A stretch of DNA of 48,721 nt from JAZDOK01 sp043798715 (GCA_043798715.1 JAZDOK010000005.1:1-48721), one strand, 5' to 3'; counted from the stretch's first letter, positions 8,198 through 15,310 are shown. The notes: generated by a model not told the origin, from the letters alone. Numbers and translations are program-made.

Positions 8198-9454
8198 ATG
8201 GTCTTTCTCGTTTTCCTTATATTTTTCGTCATCTCTTTCCTTACGAATATCCTCGGGCCCCTCATTCCGGACATCATCCGCAGCTTCCAGCTGAGCCTGA
8301 CCCTGGTGGCCGTGCTGCCGTTCTCCTTTTTCATCGCCTACGGTGTCATGTCCATTCCTTCCGGCATCCTTATTGAGAAGTTCAAGGAAAAGCCGGTCAT
8401 ACTGGGAGCTTTCCTGCTGTCCTTTGCCGGTGCGCTCCTGTTCGGGGTCTTTCCCTGCTATTTTGTCGCCATCCCATCCCTGTTCCTCATCGGGGTGGGG
8501 ATGGCCGCCCTGCAGGTGGCCATCAATCCCCTGCTGAGGGTGGCCGGCGGGGAAAAGCGCTACGCGTTCAACGCCGTGTTCAGCCAGATGGTTTTCGGGT
8601 CGGCCTCTTTCCTGAGCCCGTATGTCTACACCTATCTTTCTTCCAACGTCGGGACCGCGGATGGGGAAGGCGGATTTATCATGCACGCCCTGTCGCGGGT
8701 GGTCCCCGCCGCCCTGCCGTGGGTGTCCCTCTATTGGGTCTTCGCGGCGATTTCCCTGGTCATGGTCATGGTCATCGCGGCGGTGCGGTTCCCGGCCGTA
8801 AAACGCAAGGAAGAAGAGAAGGCGGGTGCCTGGGAGACCCACGTCGAGCTGCTCGGAAACCGGACGGTCCTCCTCTTCTGCGCCGGGATCTTCGCCTATG
8901 TCGGAACGGAGCAGGGAATCGCCAACTGGATGTCCCAGTTCCTCTACGCGTATCACGGTTTCGATCCGCAGGCGGTGGGGGCCGGCGCCGTGTCCTGGTT
9001 CTGGGGGCTGATGACTCTGGGCTGCCTGCTCGGGCTGCCCCTGCTCAAGCTTTTCGACAGTCGCACTGTGCTGGTCGCATTTTCGGTCGCCACCGTGATA
9101 TGCCTGAGCGCGGCGCTGTTCGGTCCGGCCGGCGTGGCGCGCATGGCTTTCCCGGCGCTCGGTTTCTGCGTTTCCGTCATGTGGTCCATAATCTTCGCGC
9201 TGGCGCTCAATTCCCTGGACAAGCATCACGGCTCCTTTTCCGGCCTGCTGTGCACGGGGATCATCGGCGGTGCCGTGCTCCCGATGGTCATCGGTTGGCT
9301 TGGCGACCATTTAGGGCTTCGAGCCGGGATGTCGGTCCTGTACCTGACCGTCGGTTATATACTTAGCATCGGGATCTGGTCAAGGCCCCTGGTGCCGAAC
9401 GAGACCCCCTGGGCCTGGTGGAAAGCCAAGGGCTCGCCCAAGGGGGCCGCATGA
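8198..9454 (+). CDS. MFS sugar permease, FucP/NagP-like (FGHS family)
   Basis: A 418-residue, 12-helix major facilitator resembling the fucose-galactose-glucose:H+ symporter family, which includes FucP and the N-acetylglucosamine permease NagP. Family marks are the N-terminal ILGPLIPDIIRSFQLS, the loop after helix 2 (IPSGILIEKFKEKPVI) and the helix 4 signature MAALQVAINPLLRVAGG. The ATG has GGAGG ten bases upstream (8183-8187). It is first of a three-gene operon and its TGA overlaps the kinase ATG (ATGA). With a ROK kinase and a NagB-II-like deaminase behind it, an amino sugar such as GlcNAc or glucosamine is the likely substrate, but specificity is inferred from context. Confidence 0.8.
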   Translation: MVFLVFLIFFVISFLTNILGPLIPDIIRSFQLSLTLVAVLPFSFFIAYGVMSIPSGILIEKFKEKPVILGAFLLSFAGALLFGVFPCYFVAIPSLFLIGVGMAALQVAINPLLRVAGGEKRYAFNAVFSQMVFGSASFLSPYVYTYLSSNVGTADGEGGFIMHALSRVVPAALPWVSLYWVFAAISLVMVMVIAAVRFPAVKRKEEEKAGAWETHVELLGNRTVLLFCAGIFAYVGTEQGIANWMSQFLYAYHGFDPQAVGAGAVSWFWGLMTLGCLLGLPLLKLFDSRTVLVAFSVATVICLSAALFGPAGVARMAFPALGFCVSVMWSIIFALALNSLDKHHGSFSGLLCTGIIGGAVLPMVIGWLGDHLGLRAGMSVLYLTVGYILSIGIWSRPLVPNETPWAWWKAKGSPKGAA

Positions 9455-10302
9455 GCGTCATCGGGGCGGACCTCGGCGGAACTAATTTCAGGGCGGGCCT
9501 GGTTTCGGACGGCGCGCTCGCCAAGACCGCCTGCGCGGCGATAGACGGCGGCGCTCCCATGGAGAAGGTCCTCGCCGAGCTTTACCGGCTTATAGATGGG
9601 TTCGCGGCCCCGGGCCTGGAAGGCATAGGCGTCGGTTGCCCGAGCCTGGTGGATCTCGTCGAGGGTATCATCTACGACACCACCAACATTCCTTCCTGGA
9701 AGGAGGTCCCGCTCAAGAGCCTGCTTGAAAAGCGCTACCGCGTGCCGGTGCGCGTGGACAATGACGCCAACTGCTTTGTCGTAGGCGAGAAGCACTTTGG
9801 CAAGGCGAAGGATTTTTCTTCCGCGGTGGGGCTGATCATGGGGACCGGACTCGGAGCCGGGCTCATACTTAATAACCGCCTCTACTCCGGGCGCAACTGC
9901 GGGGCCGGGGAATTCGGGATGCTCCCGTACCTGGACGGGAACTTTGAGGACTACTGCTGCGGCCGGTTCTTCATGGGCCGGGGAACGTCCGGCAAAGAGG
10001 CTTTCGCGCTGGCGCGCGCCGGTGATGCCTCCGCACGCGCCCTGTTCTCCGAATTCGGCCGGCATGTCGGTGAGGTTGTCAAAGCGGTGCTCTACGCTCT
10101 CGATCCGGAACTCATCATATTCGGCGGATCGGTCAGCAAGGCGCACGAGTTCTTCTTCCCGGCGATAAGGGAATCCTTGAAATCCTTCGGTTACACGCGC
10201 GCCTTGGCCAGGTTGCATATTGAGGTTTCGGAAACCGATAATATAGCCATACTAGGGGCCGCGGCGCTTTATTACGATTCCAGGGAGGGGGGCACGTTAT
10301 GA
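9451..10302 (+). CDS. ROK-family sugar kinase
   Basis: A 283-residue ROK kinase, expected to phosphorylate the imported hexose or N-acetylhexosamine with ATP. It has the ATP/phosphate loop GADLGGTNFRAG near the N-terminus, the ROK core VRVDNDANCFVVGE with its catalytic aspartate, and GTGLGAGLI. The usual zinc-binding CxCGxxGCxE motif is replaced by EDYCCGRFFMGRG, retaining two cysteines only, so the structural zinc site appears reduced. The start is the ATG overlapping the permease stop; a longer frame from 9418 would run back into the permease gene and is rejected. It overlaps the next gene by ATGA. Confidence 0.85.
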   Translation: MSVIGADLGGTNFRAGLVSDGALAKTACAAIDGGAPMEKVLAELYRLIDGFAAPGLEGIGVGCPSLVDLVEGIIYDTTNIPSWKEVPLKSLLEKRYRVPVRVDNDANCFVVGEKHFGKAKDFSSAVGLIMGTGLGAGLILNNRLYSGRNCGAGEFGMLPYLDGNFEDYCCGRFFMGRGTSGKEAFALARAGDASARALFSEFGRHVGEVVKAVLYALDPELIIFGGSVSKAHEFFFPAIRESLKSFGYTRALARLHIEVSETDNIAILGAAALYYDSREGGTL

Positions 10303-11324
10303 CAAGCGAACGCGGCGAGCATATGCGCCGGGAGACGTTTGAACAGCCGGAGGTCCTTGCCGGCCTTATAGACCGGGAGTGGCCCTCTGCCCGCACACTG
10401 GGAGCGGAGATTCGGCGCGCCCGGCCGGCATTGGCGCTTCTGGCCGCGCGCGGCAGCTCCGACCATGCCGCCATCCTGGGGAAGTATGTGCTGGAATGCT
10501 GCCTGCGTGTGCCCGTGGCCCTGGCTGCGCCCTCCGTGGAGACGCTTTACCACAAGTCCCTCAAGCTCAAAGGAGTGCCGGTCATCGGGATCAGCCAGTC
10601 GGGGCGCTCACCAGATATCGTGGAGTATGTCCGCGAGGCCCGGCGCATCGGGGCATTGACCATCGCCATCACCAACGACACGAGTTCGCCCCTGGCCGCT
10701 GCGGCCGGACGCTGCGTCGAACTGCACGCCGGCTCCGAACATCTGGTCGCCACGAAAACTTTTACCACTCAGATCGCATGCCTCTATCTGCTGGCCGCGG
10801 GTTGGCTGGGGGGCAAACAGGGAGCCGCGCTGCTCGGCGAGCTTAAGAAAGTCCCGGAGACGACGGCGTCAGCCCTGAAGTGCGATGTGGATATCCGGGA
10901 GAAGATAGCGCTTCTGCGCCGGATCAACCGCTGTTCCGTTATCGGGCGCGGATTTCCGTTCCCGGTGGCCCTGGAGGCCGCGCTCAAGTTTAAAGAGGCC
11001 GCCGGGCTTTTCACCGAGGGAGCGTCGGCCGCAGACTACCTGCACGGGCCCATCGCGATGGCCGAGCGGCAGAGCGGCGTGGGGTTCGCCGCGTTCCTGC
11101 TGAAGAGCGAGGGGCCGGGGCTTTCGTCCATGCGCCGGGTGGAGCGCAAGCTTAAGCTCGCCCGGATTTCTTCTTTAAGCTTCGGGCCGGCCCCGGTCCC
11201 GGATATGTTTTCTCCGTTCCCGCTGGCGGTCTACGTCCAGTTGGCGGCTTATCACCTCGCCATGCTCCGCGGTCTGGACCCGGACCACCCCGCCGGCCTG
11301 CATAAAGTCACCCATGTGCGATAA
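10299..11324 (+). CDS. SIS-domain aminosugar-phosphate deaminase/isomerase, NagB-II/GlmS-C-like
   Basis: A 341-residue protein with two SIS (sugar isomerase) domains, like the isomerase half of GlmS but without the glutaminase domain. That is the build of NagB-II (glucosamine-6-phosphate deaminase, giving fructose-6-phosphate and ammonia) and of AgaS-like enzymes. Seen are AARGSSDHAA (49-58), the phosphate loop SQSGRSPDIVEYV, TNDTSSPLA, ATKTFTTQ, ALEAALKFKEAAG, the catalytic-loop motif DYLHGPIAM and the C-terminal LDPDHPAGLHKVTHVR. ATG 10299 follows GGAGG at a good distance; ATG 10323 is an alternative. No NagA deacetylase lies in the operon, so the imported sugar may be unacetylated or NagA is elsewhere. 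The gene runs toward hicA, with only 28 bases between the stops. Confidence 0.85.
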   Translation: MTSERGEHMRRETFEQPEVLAGLIDREWPSARTLGAEIRRARPALALLAARGSSDHAAILGKYVLECCLRVPVALAAPSVETLYHKSLKLKGVPVIGISQSGRSPDIVEYVREARRIGALTIAITNDTSSPLAAAAGRCVELHAGSEHLVATKTFTTQIACLYLLAAGWLGGKQGAALLGELKKVPETTASALKCDVDIREKIALLRRINRCSVIGRGFPFPVALEAALKFKEAAGLFTEGASAADYLHGPIAMAERQSGVGFAAFLLKSEGPGLSSMRRVERKLKLARISSLSFGPAPVPDMFSPFPLAVYVQLAAYHLAMLRGLDPDHPAGLHKVTHVR

Positions 11325-11352
11325 ATTTTCCAGATAACCGCCGCAGTGGATT

Positions 11353-11580
11353 TTATGCCTGCAACAGCTTGAGATATTCGTCGCGAGAAATTCCGGCCAC
11401 ACGGAGGTTGTTTAAAACAACAAAAACCGGCACGTTCTTTTTCTTTGGAATGACGAGCGGGCGTGAGGAGCCTTCTTTGACCATGATGATATGGTCGCCG
11501 GAAATGCGTGAAACCTCATAGCCTGCCTTTTCAAAAACTACGACGAGCAGTTCGCTGTCCAGGGGGACAATGCGGGGCAT
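11353..11580 (-). CDS. hicA: HicA-family toxin (mRNA interferase)
   Basis: A 75-residue HicA-type RNase toxin. It has the double-stranded-RNA-binding-like layout: an N-terminal helix ending in AGYEV, the strand with the catalytic histidine (ISGDHIIMVKEG, where most relatives have GSH), then VIPKKK and the C-terminal helix with RVAGISRDEYLKLL. Its ATG overlaps the antitoxin stop (ATGA), the usual coupling in hicBA pairs. It appears intact and is probably kept silent by the HicB-like partner upstream. It ends 28 bases from the convergent SIS gene. Confidence 0.8.
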   Translation of the reverse strand: MPRIVPLDSELLVVVFEKAGYEVSRISGDHIIMVKEGSSRPLVIPKKKNVPVFVVLNNLRVAGISRDEYLKLLQA

Positions 11581-11840
11581 CAGGCGACCTCTTGCAGGGA
11601 TATCTCAACCACGGGAGGCGGGGTCCAGACTGTTCCTTTCAAGGTAAAGCCCATGTCCTGGAGAACCTCTTCCGCCTTTCCGGTTTTATCGGTTTCTTCG
11701 AGGAAAAGAGAGACGGCCTCTTTCAGCATCCGGCGGGCCTCATCAGGCGTTTCTCCGCAGCTTGAAAGGTCGAACTGGGGCGAATACGCGACGAATTGCT
11801 CATCCTCTTTGAAGACGACTGCGCTGTAAAGTGCGTTCAT
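11580..11840 (-). CDS. hicB: HicB-family antitoxin
   Basis: An 86-residue partner of the adjacent toxin. The N-terminal part is the RNase H-like HicB fold: YSAVVFKEDEQFVAYSPQFDLSSCGETPDEARRML, then KEAVSLFLEE. No ribbon-helix-helix or HTH tail is obvious; the C-terminus is short and Pro/Val-rich (WTPPPVVEISLQEVA). I start it at ATG 11840, preceded by GGGAGGCC, rather than at the far upstream ATG 11912, which lies before the promoter. Antitoxin-first order with an ATGA overlap fits hicBA operons. Confidence 0.8.
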   Translation of the reverse strand: MNALYSAVVFKEDEQFVAYSPQFDLSSCGETPDEARRMLKEAVSLFLEETDKTGKAEEVLQDMGFTLKGTVWTPPPVVEISLQEVA

Positions 11841-11865
11841 TTCCAGGCCTCCCTTTTCTTGTTTC

Positions 11866-11894
11866 ATCATATCAGAAGAAGCGGCGCATGGCAA
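11866..11894 (-). promoter_or_regulatory. Sigma-70 promoter for hicBA
   Basis: On the minus strand TTGCCA (11894-11889), a 17-base spacer and TATGAT (11871-11866), with TG one base before the -10 (extended -10). Each hexamer matches the consensus at five of six positions. A start of transcription near 11859 leaves a leader of about 20 bases holding GGGAGGCC. Confidence 0.7.
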
Positions 11895-11908
11895 GGGCAT
11901 GGAGTTCT

Positions 11909-11959
11909 TCAAACCTCGTACACTTTGAAGACTTCATCGCTCGGGAAGGCGCCGTGAAG
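11909..11959 (-). pseudogene. Short C-terminal gene remnant (same end motif as 12328-12408)
   Basis: Minus-strand codons read HGAFPSDEVFKVYEV and a stop. The ending matches the ending of a second remnant at 12328-12408 (GDEVLKVYKV). The DNA agrees at 24 of 28 positions between 11913-11940 and 12332-12359. The motif resembles the extreme C-terminus of type III-like adenine DNA methyltransferases, from memory of that family, so that origin is tentative. Confidence 0.35.
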
Positions 11960-11966
11960 GGGTTAT

Positions 11967-12047
11967 TCAAATTCTCCGGCCAAGCTTTTTGTAGACGTTT
12001 TCTCGGGTGGCAACCATGAAAACGATAAGGCAGTCACTGGAGAAAAT
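11967..12047 (-). pseudogene. Unidentified C-terminal remnant after the orphan antitoxin
   Basis: Directly after the stop of the antitoxin-like gene, in the same strand, about 26 codons read through SSDCLIVFMVATRENVYKKL and end in RRI and a stop. There is no start codon or Shine-Dalgarno of its own. It may be the tail of a toxin or nuclease whose body was deleted. I do not recognise the family. Confidence 0.3.
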
Positions 12048-12257
12048 TCAATTTTTTTTAATTTCTCTTAAGACCTCGGCTACGCTGAAGGTTTGCCCCG
12101 CTTCCCTCTCCTCTTGATACTTTTGCTTTCTCTTTTTCAGTTCATGATAGAGGTCATCCTGAAGCATGATCTCCAGGGTTTCTTTCTCTTCAGGCGAAAG
12201 ATAAGGGATGGAACGGGTTATTTCCTCAAAGTTCATTTTTTTTGCCGGTAGCGCCAT
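12048..12257 (-). CDS. Small antitoxin-like protein, orphan
   Basis: A 69-residue, highly charged and mostly helical protein. It starts MALPAKKMNFEEITRSIPYL, followed by SPEEKETLEIMLQDDLYHEL, then a lysine/glutamate-rich helix and a C-terminal FSVAEVLREIKKN. That tail, with a helix ending in an AEVL-type segment, is common in antitoxins and small partner proteins. I start at ATG 12257, seven bases after GGAGGGG; ATG 12272 lies within the leader. It has a strong promoter of its own. Its expected toxin is not intact: only a 26-codon remnant follows. The function is a guess from size, charge and surroundings. Confidence 0.5.
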   Translation of the reverse strand: MALPAKKMNFEEITRSIPYLSPEEKETLEIMLQDDLYHELKKRKQKYQEEREAGQTFSVAEVLREIKKN

Positions 12258-12277
12258 CTTGATCCCCTCCATCCATA

Positions 12278-12306
12278 ATTATACACCAACTCATGGTTTT
12301 GTGCAA
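12278..12306 (-). promoter_or_regulatory. Sigma-70 promoter for the small antitoxin-like gene
   Basis: On the minus strand TTGCAC (12306-12301), a 17-base spacer and a perfect TATAAT (12283-12278), about 21 bases upstream of the ATG at 12257. The -35 box is weak (TTG retained). Confidence 0.6.
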
Positions 12307-12327
12307 AAATCCGCCCTGTCGGGCACT

Positions 12328-12408
12328 CTACACCTTATACACTTTGAGGACTTCGTCGCCGTAGTTGTTGATGACTTTTACGGCGTGAAATAGCGAGAAT
12401 TCGATCAT
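12328..12408 (-). pseudogene. C-terminal remnant, probably of a DNA methyltransferase
   Basis: An ATG overlapping the stop of the Mrr-like remnant (ATGA) opens 26 codons reading EFSLFHAVKVINNYGDEVLK, then VYKV and a stop. The segment VKVINNYGDEVLKV recalls the C-terminus of type III-like adenine methyltransferases; this is from memory and untested. It holds one copy of the 28-base near repeat shared with 11913-11940. No upstream body of the gene remains. Confidence 0.35.
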
Positions 12409-12602
12409 TCTTCTATGAAGTAGTCTGAGTCAACGCGTTTGATTTCGTAGTTTGAAACGGTGGCAACACCAATATTATGGTCAATCATAAACTGTGTCAG
12501 TTGTTCGCTATCAATAAGCACGATTTTGCTGTCAATGCGTGAAGCGTATTCATGGGCTTCTTTGGAAAAGTATGAAGCTGTTAGTGCACCGTGGAAGCAA
12601 AG
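12405..12602 (-). pseudogene. C-terminal fragment of an Mrr-like restriction endonuclease
   Basis: Minus-strand codons give about 60 residues in frame. The segments TASYFSKEAHEYASRIDSK, IVLIDSEQLTQFMIDHNIG and YEIKRVDSDYF, then a stop, match the end of Mrr_cat nuclease domains (Mrr/type IV restriction), where TTSxFSxxAxEYA and the IVLIDGxxLxxLM segment are typical. There is no start codon, and the N-terminal DNA-binding part and the catalytic D-QxK core are absent. Similarity begins about 10 bases from the end of the broken hicA, so a deletion or insertion joint probably lies near 12600-12615. Confidence 0.6.
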
Positions 12603-12614
12603 TCGCAGCAGGCG

Positions 12615-12827
12615 CTACCCTGTGAGGTCTTGTTCTTTCAGCCCTGCGGCTTTCAGAAAGAAAGAGAGTAATCCTTTTCTGATGGGTTTATTGCCATGAA
12701 CGGGCACTTACAGACGAATAACGGTGCCCTGTTTCCCATAAATATGGTGGCTTCCTTGAATTCTCAAAAGACTCCAACCATGAGTTTCCAAAAACTTTGC
12801 GAACTTTTTTCCTGAAACCGGTTTCAT
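12615..12827 (-). pseudogene. hicA: HicA-family toxin interrupted by an in-frame stop
   Basis: The frame reads a normal HicA of 70 codons except for a TAA at codon 40 (12708-12710). Before it come the helix KKFAKFLETHGWSLLRI, the catalytic segment QGSHHIYGKQGTVIRL, and after it VPVHGNKPIRKGLLSFFLKA and AGLKEQDLTG to a TAG. Relatives have Ser or a similar residue at the stop position, so a single C-to-A change (TCA to TAA) would explain it. The ATG overlaps the stop of the antitoxin upstream (ATGA). The 39-residue product keeps the histidine but loses half the fold, so it is probably inactive. A sequencing error would restore a working toxin. Confidence 0.8.
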
Positions 12828-13027
12828 ACAGCTATTTTCAGGAGCCTGTCATTCTTTGAAAATTCAAGCTCTCCCAGGTCAACTGACAGGCATCCTTCAA
12901 CGGCCTCATAAAGGTTTTTCAACAATTCTTCGAAGTTTGCCCCCTGAGTGGCACACCCCGGAATAGCCGGAACTTCGGCCCAGTATCCGCCTTCTTCGGC
13001 TTCATGCACAATCACTTTTAGTTTCAT
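12824..13027 (-). CDS. hicB: HicB-family antitoxin (partner toxin broken)
   Basis: A 67-residue HicB-type protein: MKLKVIVHEAEEGGYWAEVP, then AIPGCATQGANFEELLKNLYEAVEGCL, closing with LLKIAV. This is the short HicB form with the RNase H-like fold and no separate DNA-binding domain. The ATG follows GAGGTGA. The stop overlaps the start of the interrupted hicA. With the toxin broken it may persist as a free antitoxin, possibly able to neutralise related HicA proteins; that is inference. Confidence 0.85.
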   Translation of the reverse strand: MKLKVIVHEAEEGGYWAEVPAIPGCATQGANFEELLKNLYEAVEGCLSVDLGELEFSKNDRLLKIAV

Positions 13028-13053
13028 GGGACGCTCACCTCTTTACTGCCTCC

Positions 13054-13082
13054 ATTTTACTATGAAAAACAAGATATGGCAA
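13054..13082 (-). promoter_or_regulatory. Sigma-70 promoter for the second hicBA
   Basis: On the minus strand TTGCCA (13082-13077), a 17-base spacer and TAAAAT (13059-13054). The -35 hexamer and spacer length are identical to those of the hicBA promoter at 11866-11894. Confidence 0.6.
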
Positions 13083-13167
13083 GGCATTCGCCGGCGTTGG
13101 TTCGCGAAAATCCACGTCAAATCATTTTTTCTGTGTCATCTGCGAAAACTGCGGTTCCGTGGGTTGT

Positions 13168-14097
13168 TTATTCGTATCCCCAGGAGCGGAGGACGTCCTC
13201 ACGATCGCGCCAGTCGGGCTTGACCTTGACCCAGAGATCGAGAAATACCTTCTCGCCCAGGAGCTTCTCGATGTCCTTCCGGGCATTGGTGCTTATGAGC
13301 TTGAGACGTTTGCCTCCGGCTCCGACTATGATACCCTTCTGAGAATCTTTTTCCACGAAGGCCTCGGCCCTGATGTAGGTCAGTTCCTTCCCGGCGGCCG
13401 GCCGCATCTCTTCCACTTCGACAGCCACCGAGTGCGGAACCTCCTGCCGGGTCACCTGGAGAATTTTCTCCCGGATGATCTCCCGTATCATGGTGCGCTC
13501 GTCCTGGTCGGTAAAGGCGTCTTCCGGGTAATAGGCGGGCCCCTCCGATAGAGTTGCGATTAGTGTTTCAAAAAGTTCCCCGATGTTTTTGCCTGAGACG
13601 CAGGATATGGAAAAGACCTTCTGAAATTTTCCTATAGCTGAATACTGCTCGGCTCTCTGTTTGAGAACGGAGGCGGAGATCAGGTCTATCTTGTTCAACA
13701 CCAGGAAGACGCTTTTTATACCGGCGGCTCCTTTGACGAAGAGGTGCTCGGCCACCGCCAGATCCTCCTTCCCCGGAGGGAAAGAGGCATCCGCCATGAA
13801 GAGGATGAGATCGGCCCCCTCGGTTTCATCCTGGGCCGACTTTCGCATCAGGCGCCCCAGAGCGTGCTTGGGCTCGTAAAAACCTGGGGTATCCACCAGG
13901 ACTATCTGAAAACCCGGGCCGTTACGGACGCCGATTACCCGCTGGCGGGTGGTTTGAGGATGAGACGAGATTATGGCCACCTTGCGGCCGACCATGCAAT
14001 TTAAAAGAGTGGATTTGCCGGTATTGGGCTTGCCCACCAGTACGATAAACCCGGAATGGAAAACCCGCTTTTTCCCGGCGGAACCTGGCTTAGACAA
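13168..14097 (-). CDS. era: GTPase Era
   Basis: A 309-residue GTP-binding protein that binds 16S rRNA near its 3' end and takes part in 30S subunit assembly at the membrane. G1 is GKPNTGKST (22-30), G3 is DTPG (69-72), G4 is NKID (135-138) and G5 lies in SCVSGKNIGEL. The C-terminal KH domain has VGAGGKRL and ends KPDWRDREDVLRSWGYE, which is diagnostic of Era. The only plausible starts are non-ATG: TTG 14097 overlaps the HEAT-repeat gene by 8 bases, suggesting coupled translation. Length is normal for the family. Confidence 0.97.
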   Translation of the reverse strand: MSKPGSAGKKRVFHSGFIVLVGKPNTGKSTLLNCMVGRKVAIISSHPQTTRQRVIGVRNGPGFQIVLVDTPGFYEPKHALGRLMRKSAQDETEGADLILFMADASFPPGKEDLAVAEHLFVKGAAGIKSVFLVLNKIDLISASVLKQRAEQYSAIGKFQKVFSISCVSGKNIGELFETLIATLSEGPAYYPEDAFTDQDERTMIREIIREKILQVTRQEVPHSVAVEVEEMRPAAGKELTYIRAEAFVEKDSQKGIIVGAGGKRLKLISTNARKDIEKLLGEKVFLDLWVKVKPDWRDREDVLRSWGYE

Positions 14098-15310
14098 TTT
14101 TGGCCGCCGGGGTTTTCCCGGCTTCCAGCCACTCGACGAGCTGGGCCGCGTGCTGACGCACGGAAGGCACCTCGTCCTTGAGCAGGGCCCTAATGAGCGG
14201 GAGATTCTCTTTCTTCCCTATGCTGCAAAGGGCATAGGCCGCCAGTGTTCGGATGCGCGATGAAGGATCTTTAAGGAGAAAAATGAGGGGACTCTGGGCC
14301 CGCTCATCCGGGATATACTGAAGGGCCGATACCGCCGCCTCCCGCACATCCTCGTCCCGCGAAAAAAGAGCTTCGATCAGGGCGGGAACCGCCCTCCGGT
14401 CGCCCGTCAATTCAATGGCTGCGATTGCATAGACCCTGTTTCCGGGCCTCTGTTCCCCCATGATCTCAAGGAGTTTTTCAAGCGCCTCATCGCCGCCGAT
14501 CTTGCCCAGAGCTATGGAGGCATAATGGCACATCATCTCATCCGTATCCGAGAGCATATCCACCAGGGCATTCACCGCCCGGGGATCCCCGACCTCCCCC
14601 AGGGCCAGGGCCGCCTGCATCCGGGCGCCGGGCGAGCGGGACTTGTTCATGATCTTCATGAGCGGCTCGAAGGCCGAGGGATCCGGAATCCCCTGAAGGG
14701 CGATGGCGGCATAGTAGGCCGTACTTGAATTCTTAAGGGCTTCAAGCAGACTGTCCAGCATCTTTCTGTCTTCGAGCCGCCCCAGAAGCTCCGCGGCCTC
14801 TTCCCTCACGTACTTGGGCTCTTCCTCGTCCAGGATCCGCATGAGCAGCTTGATGTCCCATCCGTTCTGGATCAGCTTCCGGTGAGCTGCCTGAATTTGC
14901 TCCCGATCGGGAGCAAAAACCGAATCCTGCATGGCGCTGAGCTTCAGGGAACGGTAGAAACTGACCAGGGAATCTTCCATCCCCCGGGAGAGGCGCTTCT
15001 GAGCCCTCTTGATGGGATAGACCATGACCTTGGTCTTGCCTACCTTCTTGAGGGTGTAATCCACCAGCCATTTACCTCCAAGGTTCTCGATGATTACTTC
15101 CCCCAGGAAAGTTCCGATAAGGACGGAGGCTGTATAATAATGCTTTTTCCTGAATTTGAAAAACAGGGTCAGGAGCTCATCGGCAATCAGCAGGGATTCC
15201 TCTGAAAAATCCAGCCTGATCCCGAATTTCCTTTCCGCCAGCTCGGCGAACTTAAGAGCTGACTTCTGGATGGTCTCCCGGGTCTTCTCGTCAACTTTGG
15301 CAATCTGCAT
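14090..15310 (-). CDS. HEAT-repeat (PBS lyase-like) protein
   Basis: A 406-residue protein with an N-terminal helical/mixed domain of about 150 residues that I do not recognise, followed by six or seven HEAT/PBS-lyase-like repeats of about 31 residues (from about 165 to 400). Typical units are KYVREEAAELLGRLEDRKML, MQAALALGEVGDPRAVNALV and YASIALGKIGGDEALEKLL. Such solenoids bind proteins or act as scaffolds; no catalytic residues are seen. No signal peptide, so cytoplasmic. The ATG follows GGGAGGT at 6 bases. It sits between the serine hydrolase and era and overlaps era. Confidence 0.8.
   Translation of the reverse strand: MQIAKVDEKTRETIQKSALKFAELAERKFGIRLDFSEESLLIADELLTLFFKFRKKHYYTASVLIGTFLGEVIIENLGGKWLVDYTLKKVGKTKVMVYPIKRAQKRLSRGMEDSLVSFYRSLKLSAMQDSVFAPDREQIQAAHRKLIQNGWDIKLLMRILDEEEPKYVREEAAELLGRLEDRKMLDSLLEALKNSSTAYYAAIALQGIPDPSAFEPLMKIMNKSRSPGARMQAALALGEVGDPRAVNALVDMLSDTDEMMCHYASIALGKIGGDEALEKLLEIMGEQRPGNRVYAIAAIELTGDRRAVPALIEALFSRDEDVREAAVSALQYIPDERAQSPLIFLLKDPSSRIRTLAAYALCSIGKKENLPLIRALLKDEVPSVRQHAAQLVEWLEAGKTPAAKIV

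Noticed and set aside
8192..9310. Long minus-strand ORF (372 codons) opposite the permease
   Set aside because: It is rich in Asp, Gly, His and Arg and complementary to the membrane helices of a clear permease. It has no family features.
12311..12330. Small GC-rich dyad (GCCCTGTCGGGC) as a terminator
   Set aside because: A 4-bp stem without a U-run; too weak, and it lies at the end of a gene remnant only.
12460..12699. 79-codon plus-strand ORF
   Set aside because: It lies opposite the Mrr-like and hicA remnants, where the minus strand gives clear family motifs. It has no ribosome site.
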